Shown here: piece after piece, positions 45,695 through 58,600 of the stretch | Layout: every line of letters begins with the position of its first letter | Position numbering within the stretch: position 1 is the first letter of the stretch | Source of the DNA: Anthopleura xanthogrammica | Lineage: Eukaryota > Cnidaria > Anthozoa > Actiniaria > Actiniidae | DNA length: 64,000 bases | Assembly: GCA_964019055.1 (NCBI GenBank) | Contig: OZ025207.1 | Location: 11,994,090 to 12,058,089 of the forward strand | Direction of reading: 5' to 3' | Notes under the pieces: model-generated | What the model saw: the letters and a program-made list of their open reading frames with translations, nothing else | Told to the model about the DNA's origin: nothing | Database searches by the model: none | Translations under genes and position numbers: made by a program

Positions 45695-46672
45695 GGCAAC
45701 ACACTTTAGACTGTTGCGAACAAATTATTTTAATTAGTTTAACATTGAGGCGTAAAAATTGGGGCTGGGAAAATGGGATTTCACGCACTGGGACTGGGAT
45801 TTAGCTAGCAATTACTGGGATTGGGATTTTGCAAAATCTCTAACTCTATAACTCGAACTGGAATTTTACATGACTGGGAATGGGATTTTTTTCAATTTTT
45901 CACTCTAAATTACACGCACGATTTGCTTCCCGATGATGTCGGGACGATGAATCGGGTCGACAAATCGCAACGTGTATTTCCCGCTTAATATTCAGACGAT
46001 CAGAGATCAAAGTGATCCAGATTCCTATATTTTTTGCCGGATTTGCCCCAATTCAAAATGGCCGCCGAAAAACGTTAAGCGCGTGAAATTTTTTATTCAA
46101 GGCGAGGCTCCGGGGAAACAAAAAACATATACTAGGATTACTCCATTACTCCATTTTTCAGCTTACTCAACCAGGATATCGAAAGTGGGCTATTAGTCTT
46201 TCGTTTCAGCACCGTGAAAGGTGTCAAATAACGAATATTAACCCCTATTAAGGTACTACAATGATCCCCGCCCCTTTAACATCTGAGTGAGTCCTCCCTC
46301 CCGGAATAAACCTCAGTAGTCGATCCTAGTTGACTTTTGCACTATTGAATTGAAATATTAGTACACTATTTGAAATGCCTCAAGATCATGCCTGTAAAAC
46401 ATTTATTGACTAGCTCTTTTCGCTCATTTTGCATTGATTTGCTAAGGTTTACATTTAATGACATTTTTCACTTTGTTTTGATAATAGACCTTTCCCGAAT
46501 TCGCTTGAATGATCACAGAACAAAAAATTCAAGTCCAGGCTGAAGTTTCCAAATCCATTTATAGATTTACTGCATTTGTCTACTCCAGCCTCGCCTTGAA
46601 TCTATTGTTCTGTGACCAGTCAAGCGAATTCGGGAAAGGTCTATTTGTTCGTTTTCTCGTAGTCGATACCAA
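45695..46672. other. Short spacer between copies 4 and 5
   Basis: At 978 bp this is the shortest spacer. It holds degenerate CTGGGATTGGGATT-type repeats (45760-45900) and the foldback MITE at 46483-46645. No leader exon for copy 4 is recognisable. Confidence 0.6.
46483..46645. mobile_element. Foldback MITE in the 3' flank of copy 5
   Basis: 163 bp with ~40-bp arms AATAGACCTTTCCCGAATTC / complement. It lies 28 bp beyond the stop codon, between it and the nearest AATAAA. Confidence 0.65.
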
Positions 46673-49600
46673 TCAAGTTTTATCGTCGCATGTGGAAGGT
46701 TCTTTGACATTATAGAGATCGAGGTTTAGCTCATTTTTTATGTCATACCAATTTTTCATATTTCCTTGATAACTTCCACACGACTGAGCCATTTTAGCAA
46801 TTTCATCGTCCGATAACAATCTGTCCCAGATATTGAGATCTGATATCCTTACTAGAAAGTTCATGCTATCAAATGCTCCTACATGCATTTCTCCTTCTGC
46901 CCGTGGACCCGATTTAGTATGTATGAATGTCTTATAGGAATTGATGCCATCTCCGTAGGTATTCGTTTCACCTGAGTAGCTGTCTCGAGCTGCACAGAAA
47001 TGGTGCCATTTCTTGTCGTTTTTGAACTCCATTCCTTTAGTCCCTATAGCTTCTCCTCTAATAATGAAAAAAGATCAAATACAGTCGTTCATATTACAAA
47101 GAAATGGTTTGTACCTTTATCGTTTAGAGATTCTAAACTTTTTGTATAAAACTCATTATTTAAAGAGAGTTAGTTACCAGGAATATAAAAAAGGTGACAC
47201 TAACGAGGATCATACGAGCATTTTCAAAAAATCGAGTTTGGCATGAGTGGGATGTAAACTTTTTATGTCATCTCAAGAATAATCATCTTAGTATAAGCAT
47301 TTCGCTAAGTTGCTATGGTAAATTGCCTTGGTCGCACCTTTTTACCTTTTTTGCCTTTTGTGGCTGCAAATAATGTTTTAGGGGCATCTTGTATTTTTAA
47401 GAAGGGCTATAGTAGCAACTAGATTGGTCACTTCCTATCTTTGTTAGCTATAGTAAATAGTTGGAGGACCCTTCTGTCAAACACTTTTAAGTGATGTAGG
47501 CATCCTCAATAAAGATTTATTATTATTATTATTTTAAAATAGTCATATTATTGCAAAATGACACTAGAGTCAGTAGCATACCAAAGATTGCTGTAAATGA
47601 TGTTTTTAGAAAGAGCGTAAATATTTTTAAAAAATTGTTAAAAAAGGTCTAGACTCACGGTTTGGTTGACACAGCAATGCTAAAGAATACTTTGTCTGTA
47701 GTTGCTTCCGCACTGATATAGAAACGGCCTTCTTCGATGACGTTTTTATAATATTCCAAAAGTTTACGGTGTCCTATAAAATCAATACTGTATTTCCACC
47801 AGAGACATACAGTAAACTGGTCCAATGTACGGAAACCTGTCAGCGGTTTGGATTGTTCCAGCTTTGCATCCTTCTTGAATTCCAAGTCATATGAACCTGC
47901 AGAAGAAAAAAACATTTTCCCTCAATCTCAATAATACATGAGAAAATTTAAGTTATTAGTGAATGGACTACTTATGCTGTAATTCTCAAGGATGAGAAAC
48001 AAAATGAATCATTCATGTTAGGTAAACAGATGCGGGATTGATTGGATGTAGCCAGACTGTACAAGGATAGAAAGATAAAACCATATGTGTAACAGTTAAT
48101 GACCGAGAACCGAGGCAAATAACTGATTTATTTCAAACCTTAATGAGGCTTTCACAAAAAACAGCACATCCCAAGAGAAAACAGGGTACTAATGTGAAAG
48201 CACTCAGGCATTTCGTTTTAGTGGGCATGCGTAGATTATGAATTAAGAAGCTTCATTGGTATTCATTGTTTTCACTCATCCCACATTCAGCAATGAAGGT
48301 TGAAAAATCATCTGATGAACCTTTAACCTCCATCTTTTCGAACCATGCGGCGGGGTTGACTATAAGAAACGCCCTGTAGGCGAGCTTCTGCAACTCTGCT
48401 CATCGGTTACTTGAGTTTGTAACGAGCAATAAATTCCTCATTACACATTTAAAAGTGCAATAACTAGATATTGTCCTGCTAGTCGTGCAATAACTAGATA
48501 TTGTCCTGCTAGTCGTGCAATAACTAGATATTGTCCTGCTAGTCCTACTTGTACTTACGTATTCGTATTCACTTGTACTTACGTATTCATCGGGTTGTAT
48601 GAGATATATAGCCCATGAATAACCGGGTTAGCTATGTAATAAATTAAGATACCTACGAGTACAATGTTTGTCCTTATTTGGCATCTCTCCTGGAGGACAC
48701 TTATTCAGACAGGTGCCATCGCGTTCCCTAGCATAACGGCACTCGTTACAATCTTTCGCACTTGGCCTACCTTGAGACTTGTATTGGCATCCTGAAAGAA
48801 AGGTAGACAACTCTGAGCAAATAGTTCGGCCTGCTTTAATCTTATTAAATTATTGATCTCAAAAAGCCTTTGATACCATTAAACACGCTATTTTTCTGCG
48901 CAAACTAGTTAATCTATGTAAATGGCTGATAGATAGATAGATAGTTTATTTCTAAAAGCATTGCAACCTACAGGGTTGAATTAGTATTTACGAGTATAAA
49001 AACTATAAGAAACTAAATATATGCAAAAAATATCAAATATATATACTAATAAGGAAATGAAGATATATATACGCGAAATTGATAAAAGCTTAAAATTATT
49101 ACTGGATCAAAAACTAATGTATAAAATTTAAAATCTAGGGTCGTGATTTACTTAGGCCTTTTAAGGGCGTTCAAAGGGCGTTATGAATAATAAAGCTATT
49201 TCGAAATCTATTGGTCTTAAAGACAGGCTTAAAACTATGCTTCTTCCTTAAAGTGCGAGTACACGAATTAGGCGCCGGAAGCAGCTTCCGCAATCTATGG
49301 TCAGATGACTCAAAAATAGTAGAAAAAAAGCTTATCTGTCAATTATTGACGGCGATCAGATAGCATGTTAAGGCGTGCAAGAGCTACAGTAAAAATCGAA
49401 ATGTGTTGATACACTACCCCTATAATGCTCCCAAAATTGGCTGCGTGAAATGACTGATGTCCACTGTACGCTCCCCCTCCCCTCCCCTTGCAATGTTGTC
49501 TAAATGGCCAAAGTTGGGTACCGTGAGCTAGGCACATTCTCAAGGAACAACATTGAATGGGGGAGGGGGGGATTTAGTTTATATACGATTTTTAAAGCGC

Positions 49601-52600
49601 TTTTTCTTACACTGCATGCTTAATTTTTCCAACATTATGAGGTAGTGTATCAACACTTTTGATTTTTACTGTCTGAAAACTGTTTGCTGTCTTACTGTTA
49701 ATAACGCTGATCAGGAATAAGTTTGTGTTGTTTATTCTATTGGTATATAAGTGAGGATAATAACAAAGTCATAAACATGGATTATCACTTTTTGTTAATA
49801 GAGTTGTTCGTAGTGACGTTGAATTTAGTGCATTGGGCACATTTCTTCTTTAACCTTCGGAAATCGCATTTGCGTGCCATGTGTCAATTGCAAAGCTAAA
49901 AAAAATTAGAATTAGTGTTTCTTACATAAGAAAATGACTTTTTGAATACGTTAGGCTAAGTGCTACATATACTTGACTTTTTTGTTCACATTACGTTTTA
50001 ACATCACGACATTTTTGACATTAAAGGTGAAGTGTATAGTACAGAACGAGCGTTACTTGATGTTATTCATTCTTGGTGCGTGCGTGATACACATCAAAAC
50101 TGGTATAAATTGAAGCCTACACTAGAATCTTTAGTGATTTTTTGCCTATATGCATCTGCATAAAGTGAAAATAATACTAGTAATCCAAAAGTTACTATAG
50201 AAGTGTTTTTGCTTATATTTGGAAGCTCAACAAATTCCTATAGTTAGGGTTGCATTACTGTTTAGAAGAGGCAGACCACGTGTATCATATACACCTTATC
50301 GGTTATAGAAGTTGAAGAGCACAATTCGATGAATACCACTATTGATTTTGCAAATCAAATATACCAGAGGAAGGACTAAAATCAATCATTTCATGCCCTG
50401 AATGTTTTTCAGAGTTAATATTAACTAAGACGCAAACAGAATCACGCCATGATGACAAATGAAATTTGAACCATTCATATGAACGGTCTACCACGGTCTA
50501 CCAAGAAATTTAAGAAGACTTGGCATTGTTTTCTTTAAACCTATTGTGGTAGACCGTTGGAAGTTGGTAGACCGTTCGTAGTCTAAGATACACGTATAGG
50601 AATAAGTCTAGCGTCTTTCTGAACATTCTTCAGTATTTTTTTAACCGAATGACGTTGAAATTTCGTACTCAAAATTGATAAGAACAAATTTATGCATGGA
50701 AAAAGCAAAGCTTTTCATGTGTTAGTTAATATGTTATATACATCATAGGTAACCTATTAATTGCACATATGTTTAAGAAATCATGCTTGTTTTTCTTACT
50801 GAGGACATTTTATAGCGGTAATCTTGTTCGGAGAAATCTTGCCTTGAAAAATCATGTTCGCGCGCGTTTACAATTAGCTCATACAATTTATTTTCCAATA
50901 TGGATTAGAATGCTGTACGGTATGTTCTATTTACAATACATTTCCCCTAAATATTTTGAATCATCATGAGTCTTCTGTACTCTACGAGGGAATGAAATCA
51001 TTTTCTGAGTAAAACTGCAGTGTTCGATTGCTTAAAAATAACTCTAGCTTGCTATACAAACGAAAGACATTTTCAGACAGTAAAAATCGAAATGTGTTGA
51101 TACACTACCCCTATAATGCTCCCAAAATTGGCTGCGTGAAATGACTGATGTCCACTGTACGCTCCCCCTCCCCTCCCCTTGCAATGTTGTCTAAATGGCC
51201 AAAGTTGGGTACCGTGAGCTAGGCACATTCTCAAGGAACAACATTGAATGGGGGAGGGGGGGATTTAGTTTATATACGATTTTTAAAGCGCTTTTTCTTA
51301 CACTGCATGCTTAATTTTTCCAACATTATGAGGTAGTGTATCAACACTTTTGATTTTTACTGTAGAGCCTCCTCATAAGGAGAAGAGGGGACAATTATGC
51401 CCATTGCTCGCTTTTGGAGAGACTCAAGATCATGTGAAAGATAATCAGGCAGGCTATCGTGAAACACAGGGCACGCATATTCGGCAATGGGACGTATACA
51501 CGTACAGAAAAATTGAACCCATTCGCCGGTTCCCAAACTAGAGCGCTTAAACTGAGATAAGCAGTATAAACGTTTCCTGACTTTCTTAGTAATTTCGCTT
51601 ATATGGTAATTCCATTTAAGATCATTTGAAGTGTGGAGGCCTAGGATTTTAGCATTGGAATCAATATCAATTCGCTTATCATTAATGACAACAGGGTCAA
51701 AAGAAGTGTTCTTTTTACTAAAACTAATACGCAGTTCCTTGCATTTTGACTCATTCCATAGCTTAGTATCAGGAATGTCGAGGTCATTGATCATGATGAT
51801 AAACAGCCATGGGCCTAGTTTAGTACCCTGGGGTACCCCTGCCGGTATCATACCCCATTCCGAGAAACAATCTTGGCCCAGTTTTACACGCTGCTTGCGA
51901 CAGGTGAGAAAGTCTATTATCCAGGAGACAACCGCCCCTGGAAGGGCAAACGAACGAAGCTTCTGAACCAAGATGTGATGATCAATCAGATCGAACGCTA
52001 ACCAACAGATTAAGTCTTAACGTACTTAAAACTGAACTTATTCTCATTGGCTCTCGTCAAAAACTCCGACAACTAACGATCATACGTCTCATCCAGATAG
52101 ATGGTCAAGAAATCAATAGAGTATCTAATACTAAATCGTTGGGCGTCACAATTGACCAGAACCTGATATGGTCAAGTCATGTTCAGGAGATAGTCCCCAA
52201 ATGTTTTTCTGTCATTGCGCCCTGAAGCACATTGGCGCCCTGAAGCACCTTTGACAGTTTATTAAAAGGGGAATAGCTGTTAAGATCTATCAGGCTTTGA
52301 TAGCGCCTCATTTTGACTATTGCAGTCCAGTATGGGATGGTCTAAATGGACAGCTTTCTCAAAAGCTTCAAAAACTCCAAAATCGTACGTGCTGTCAAAG
52401 TTATTACTAAGGCAGCATATGATGACATTCCAAGGGAAATTCTTGATAATCTAGGATGGGACAAGTTGGTTGACAGGCGGAAAAAACAAAAAGCTATTAG
52501 ATGTTCAAGACAGCCCACTAGTTGTACAATGGTTTCTTGTGGCATACCGTGGATATCCCACTCGTCACTTGTATTTCTCGTTGATATACATACTGATACT

Positions 52601-55600
52601 TTTACCGTGATTAAATAAAGTTTCAGATTCAGATTCAGATACACAGTTTATGACTGCTTTCCTACTCACCTGCTAATGGAGCACAAGTGTCGTGACATTT
52701 CTGTACACAATTAGGCTCATCCTGATATTTGCGCGTATCTCCTTTACAGTCTGTTGTGGTCGACTTACGCGATACCACATGAGAATCTACGATTTGTGCT
52801 GGTTCTTCTCCATTACCAAACGAATAAAAGCGGGCATGAATCGGCTGATTGTGATCCATCATAGTCAAGTAGACTTCTCCACGGTCCGTGGTGCCCTTGG
52901 ACTTGCCATACTCGACGACGGTACTTGTTGGTGACTCAGTAACACAGACAAAGTATGACTGGTACAAGAGGGCGTCTCCAAGAGCTACAGCGTTGGTATT
53001 GACCGTAGATACTTCGCGCTCTTGGGACTGAAATAAAGGCTTGCTAAATTAGACTGTAGAATTTCGTATATATTATGGTATATTCTAATTATGATAAAGC
53101 GAAAGGATCGAAAGGATACAAACTACGAGAAATATTAAAGGCGCATATAAAGAACAAAGCACTGTTTTAGTATTACAGCTATTTCAAAAAAGTATTATAT
53201 TCATACATAAATAACGTCAGCGGAGAAGAAAATTCCATATCGTTTTGACCTTTCGCTCATTGAATTTACATCATCCATAGTGCATTTAGGGCTTGGTATG
53301 CAACCTGTAACTAGCAACAAGCAACAAAACCTTCACCAGCCTTTTTGAAATAGCTGTATTTCAAAATCTTTTTAAAGACCATTTCTACATTGATGTAATC
53401 GTAAAGCCCCAGATACATAGCGGAAATAAATTGAGCTTCATAGAGATGTGGTGTAGGGCATGACTAAGGAAATGAAAGTCATAGAGAGGATCAGGATGGA
53501 TCTTGGAAGGCTTATGGAAACAGAAAATAATAGACATTTTGAAAATCCTGGGTGTATTCTTCACAATTGGCTACTGACCATGGGCAGGGTCAAGTATGAA
53601 CTATAGTTTTCTTCAAGCAGGGTTGAGCAGTGCTGAAAAACCCAATGTGATGGCCTATTCAAAGCCTTGGTTATGAAACCCTCATGATACAGCTTACCTT
53701 GTATATTTTAACTCCAAATGGCGAAATTTCAACGTAGTACCACGTGCCCATGTTACTAGGAACTGCCGAGAAAACTACGTATAAAGTACCTTTGGTAGAA
53801 GCTGTGAAATGAAGACACTTGCCATTATTGTCACTCGGGTCAAACCTGAGACCGTTGGACCACTGGATGTTACAGGGCAATTGCCCAACTTGCTTTTCAG
53901 CTTTACTTTTATCTTGAAAAACCTCTTGAACTGGTCTTTCAGCGCTAGCAAGCTCTTTATCCTTTAAACGTTCGCTTATCCCGGGAAAGTACTTTTTGGA
54001 TTCTGCAAAGTCTGCGCTGTTAAGAACGAGACTTCCCTTGGACTCGTCATAAGTCAAGACAAGACCAAATATGGAGATTTTTTTCTTAGTAAGGTTATCG
54101 CTTCCACCATTGTTGAAGCCATCGTACAGATGAAAGTTTCCATCTTCGTCTGCAGTGTACCATTTACCTTCACTAGTTAAAAAGAACTCCAAATAATTAA
54201 TAATCGTCGTTCCAAATGGAAATACTTTAAGAGTTTAAAGAGTTTAAAGTGCTACTATGATCAAATTTTTAACTTGCTGTTTTTATGCATGGATTAAAAG
54301 ACCTTTGATAGCGAAGTGAAACGTCGCTTTCCTTTTTCAAATATCTTTTTTCCTTCCAAAGATATTCGAGTTTAAAATGGTAAGAATATGACATTATAAT
54401 CGATTACATGTTGGCAGATGGACTAAGAAAAGATAAATACTCTTGTTTTGCCTCAAAACCTGTTCCATGACTAAAAGATAGTATGAAAAAATCAATGCTA
54501 CTCAAACATGATGGCACACGAGCTGACAGAAATCAAGGCTACGATAGTGACAGCTAGTTCACTGCATTAGCGGTGTACACCGTCCATGATTTTAAATATT
54601 TGAGTGTGGTGCTTTTTGCTAGCACGCTTTCCAAAAAAATGGGATTCGCAAACATAACTGGGGCCTAATCATTTAAGCCGTGACGTTAATCTGGTCAAGT
54701 GTTCTAGATGGGCAATTAGTGTACTCTGGGTTGTGATTTGTTCAAAGGAATGATGCTATCATTTATCGTTACCACAACCTCAGGATATTTGTCTTATCAG
54801 AGATGGTTAATATTACCTGTACTGAACGCTTCTTGACATGGATTTAGGGATGTCAATACCATCATCACCAACCCCCTTCAGATCTTTCAACATGTCGAAT
54901 GTTACTTTAAAGCTTTTAGTTGGATCATGATTTTCACATCCAGGTTTTCCAGCAGGGAGACTGACATCTGATATAGACATTGCACCCTTGAAAAAAGAAC
55001 CATATATTCATTCATTGGCATTTGTCATTGCTCATAGTTTGTTTGGTAACTCATTATCATTGTCAAAAACGGCTAAAGTCGTGTATCGCAGTGTACTTAA
55101 ATATTAAAAGATTAAATATTACAAGGGTTAGAGACTAAAGTTTGTGTTTTGTGTTTACAAACCCACGCACTGACTTCACGACTTTATAATGAACTCAACA
55201 TTTCAGTCGTACTGAAAATTTCTCGTTCATTGTACATACACAGCGCGTGAGTGTATTTGTAGAAAAAAAGACACCGACCCCCATCAGTTTGCAACCGTTA
55301 AATAATACATATAGATCACCTGCGATTACAACGTGTAAATCATTACATTTAATAGTAATCTTTTTTATTGAAAGGAGATTCCATGCATAGCAAGTTTCTC
55401 CGACATAAGCTGGTGGATCATCGGCTTATCTTATTTCTTAATGAATCATATGAACATGCATCACCACATAAGTCAATACAATCTTACCTCTTCCATGTAG
55501 ACTTCAATCGCCCTTTTTAAACTCACACGTTTGCGTTTCAATTCATCGTCCATCTGAACCCGATTGGTGAACTTACAGACGCGCGTTTTAGTCGTTTTCT

Positions 55601-58600
55601 TTTTATCATCATTGGATGTCTTGTCTGTTGTCGGCTTCACTTCACTCTCTTGGCATCCCCAGTCAATTTCTTCCTCAGGAAACAAATCATTGCCACGGAA
55701 ATCCAACAGATCAGTGACAGATCCCATGAGGAACTTGAAGGCCTTGGGGTAGTCGGGAATACTTTCAAGCCATTCCTGAAACATAAGGAAAAACATAAAG
55801 TTGCCAGTAACGCCTTAAGGCTAAACACTTTGTAGTTTTATTATAAGGAAGTCTGTGTGCGCTACTCCCGCGTGGTATGGTACTATTAATACTTTTGGTT
55901 TTGTAAGTCGTTTTATTTGCCCGCAGAACCTAAATGGTGTTATTTACCGTAATCTGGGTCTTAAAAGTAGGTGAATACATATCAGAGATCACCGCGGCTA
56001 TTCTCTGACTTCCTCCTTGCACAACTACAGATGAAGACATGTAGGTCTCTTGTGATTTTTTCTCGTCACTAGTTTTGCTGCTTGAACGTGCTCCTACACT
56101 CGAGAACAGAGTATTGAACTCAGTTTCGGACTTTTCAGCAAATTCTTCCTTGCTGGCAGTCTGGCTTGCCAATTGTGTCTTTCGTAGTTCCAGCTGACCA
56201 CCAAATCTGGCAGACTTGATGTAGTGAGTTCCCCATCGAAGAATGAAGTCCTCTGATAAAAAGAAACAAACCACATCGATCACCCAAGACCTCTGATAAA
56301 AGAGACAAAGCAATTTGCAAAAATAGGAGCCTTTGGTCCTAATTCACGAACTGTTAACAGCTACTGAATGAGGTTGAGCATGATATCGTGAATTATCAAG
56401 ACCAAAGCCATGAAGCCGTAGGCTGAGGCAGATAAAACGGCCGAGGTCTTGATATTTACAATATCATGCGAAAACCGAATTCAATAATTGTTTTATTATA
56501 CATTTTGTAAACTGAGAATGAAGATTATAAAATAACTTTGATATTACGCGCGCTCTGATTGGTCAACAAGCCATGTTTTATGAGAGCATAATACATGCTC
56601 ACGTCATTTTTTTCTCGCTCAAAAAGTTATTTATTTTATAAAAGCAATAAAAAACAGTTTTCCGTGTATTATACTCTGATAAAGACACGCGGGATGTGGA
56701 GAGAACACTTGAGAAGCTGGAAACCACTCCGATACGCGTCGTGGTTTCCTACCCTTCTCTCGTGTTCTCTCCACATCCCGCGTGTCTTTATCAGAGTATA
56801 ATACACGGAAAACTGTTTTTTATTCCTTAATTTAATTCTGCTTTCGAAAAAATAGCAAACTCTATATTTCAATCTCCATTGTGACCTTTGAACTCGACAT
56901 GATAAATGTATTATCTGCAGAAAAACCTACAGATAATATATTTATCACGTCGAGTTCACATGATATCAGGGTTGGCTGAAGGCTCTCGGCCAATCAGAGG
57001 CAAGTGAGTAAAATGCCGGTATAATAATATTGGTTATATTTGTGGGGTAAGCCGTGCTCATGGTCGAAGAAAGCGAGTTACACAGTAGGTCAGGGCACAG
57101 CCCAGTAAAGGTCTCACTGATATAAAAGTGCAAATTTGTATGTAATGAAAACAATCACAATGACTCACGAAATTTAGCTGGAGCACCAGGAGCAAAATAT
57201 GACGATGGAAGACTAACAAACTCTCTTAGAAAATTCCTGCTCAGATCCTGTGGCTTGACTTCGTCTTGAAAGATCTCGTATCTAGGAAAGTGTATTTACA
57301 AAAATTAAATTCATAAAATCATCTGAAATGCAAAGTAATGATGGGATGTAGAGTAATCAATTACCTGTCCACATCGATATCAAAGATGGCAAGATTGGTT
57401 TGCTTTGCGCCACTTTCAGAGCTTCCCCAAGCACTCTTGACACCAGCGTAGAAACCAAAAGTGGACCCTGACACGCCTGATTCTTTTTGTAAATACTTTT
57501 GATACTCAGATCGTGAGGTAAAGACGGTCATACTTGCTGTGGTATCGTAAATCCCGTGAACGTTCATCGTGTCTGGCACTTGAAGTTGGTCATACCTGTG
57601 GAGGGTAAAAAAACCAAGATTTGATATTTTGCAAAAGTAAAGTAACGGGCAATTTAAGAGAACTCCAGACGTCTGGCGTTTTGGCTTCTGTCAATCTAGT
57701 GATTTCAAAATGGATATAGTTAAGGCAATGTTGGTGATGATAACAATGATACAATAATACTAAATTCTAAAACTAATTTCAGTATCAGTAGACTTACTTG
57801 GATCCTCCACCACAGCTTCTCTGGATGATACTCATCTTCCTGGACTCAGGGCTGTATTCTCCACGACCATCAAAACCAACACCAATAAATGCAGCACCAT
57901 CAATCATGTCCTGCGTAAAGCGAAAAAAGAAACTGCCTGTCAGTGAATCGAATTTAGAAGGCTTGCTAGGAATAGTATTCATTGTACTGAGAGCAAGATG
58001 AATAGCACTCACCTTGCATAGTTTTGCTGCTTTAAGAGACTTGAAACAAGGGTCTCCCTGCTGGTATCCAGTTCCCCAGCAACCATTCATCATCACAGTC
58101 CCCATGCCCGCTGGGTAGGTGTAGGCCTGTGGTTCTTTAGACTCGTCAGTGTTTTTTTCGCCTTTAACTTGAGCATTGATGTGATAACCAGGTGGGATAA
58201 ACATATCTTCAGTCGCCCATCCCTTGTCTGGAGTGATGTCTAGTTTGATCTAAAAATAGATAAAGTTATCAGTTATAAGCAACATAAAAGACAAAAAAAG
58301 GCAAAGAGAGGCAAGTTTCTTAACTTGCATCGACCACAGTTCATCATCTTTTTTTTAAGATTTCTTATTTCACTTCTTAGATTAATTTCTTATGTTTATA
58401 AATCGCTTCCGACACGATTACTTTCACAACACGGACAGCAAACAAGGCTACTCTTCGTTAAATTAGAATTAGGGCACCCAAGGTACGTCTGTTCCATGTA
58501 TTTTTCAAAATCTTACAAAATCTTTTGTAACTCATTTTTTCCGAGTTGTTTTTTTAAGTTTTTTTTTTTTTTTTTTTTGCGCCTCCTACAAAAATGATAC

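Larger units (their letters stand above)
49387..51362. mobile_element. Composite TA-flanked element with 285-bp direct terminal repeats
   Basis: The element is bounded by TA at 49385-49386 and 51363-51364. Both ends are one 285-bp sequence repeated in direct orientation (49387-49671 and 51078-51362), which I read as identical. Each 285-bp unit has its own ~33-bp inverted ends (CAGTAAAAATC ... GATTTTTACTG). The 1.4-kb interior also has short inverted ends (TCTGAAAA / TTTTCAGA) and no convincing coding sequence. Removing one TA restores the expected spacing of the LINE protein (EEALALARLNMLSDRR), which supports a TA target duplication of the Tc1/mariner kind. Confidence 0.75.
48930..52005 (-). 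mobile_element. Truncated LINE (CR1/jockey-like RT), interrupted by a nested DNA element
   Basis: Reverse transcriptase coding sequence reads on the minus strand from about 52005 to 51365 (IDHHIL, then PAGVPQGTKLGPWLF and INDL) and resumes after the insertion at 49386, running down to about 49150 (ARLNMLSDRR, then the basic C-terminal tail). The 3' end is a TAGA-type microsatellite at 48930-48945. The catalytic Y-x-D-D block is missing: the sequence jumps from INDLDIPDTKLW to NESKCKELRISF, so an internal deletion has removed it. The 5' end is truncated. It lies in intron 12 of copy 5, in the same orientation as the gene. Confidence 0.8.
48792..52669. other. Intron 12 of copy 5, filled by mobile DNA
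   Basis: The 3.9-kb intron lies between exon 12 (52670-53027) and exon 13 (48657-48791). Corresponding introns in copies 2, 3 and 4 are about 0.2-0.6 kb. Nearly all the excess is the two LINE fragments and the nested TA element. Confidence 0.8.

Noticed and set aside
48465..48553. Three evenly spaced 30-bp repeats considered as a CRISPR-like array
   Set aside because: They are immediate tandem copies with no spacers, in a eukaryotic intron.
49387..51362. LTR retrotransposon or TRIM
   Set aside because: The terminal repeats start and end with long inverted repeats rather than TG...CA, the flank duplication fits TA, and no primer-binding or polypurine site is seen.
56595..56872. Two almost identical open frames on opposite strands
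   Set aside because: A by-product of the 179-bp palindrome, not coding sequence.
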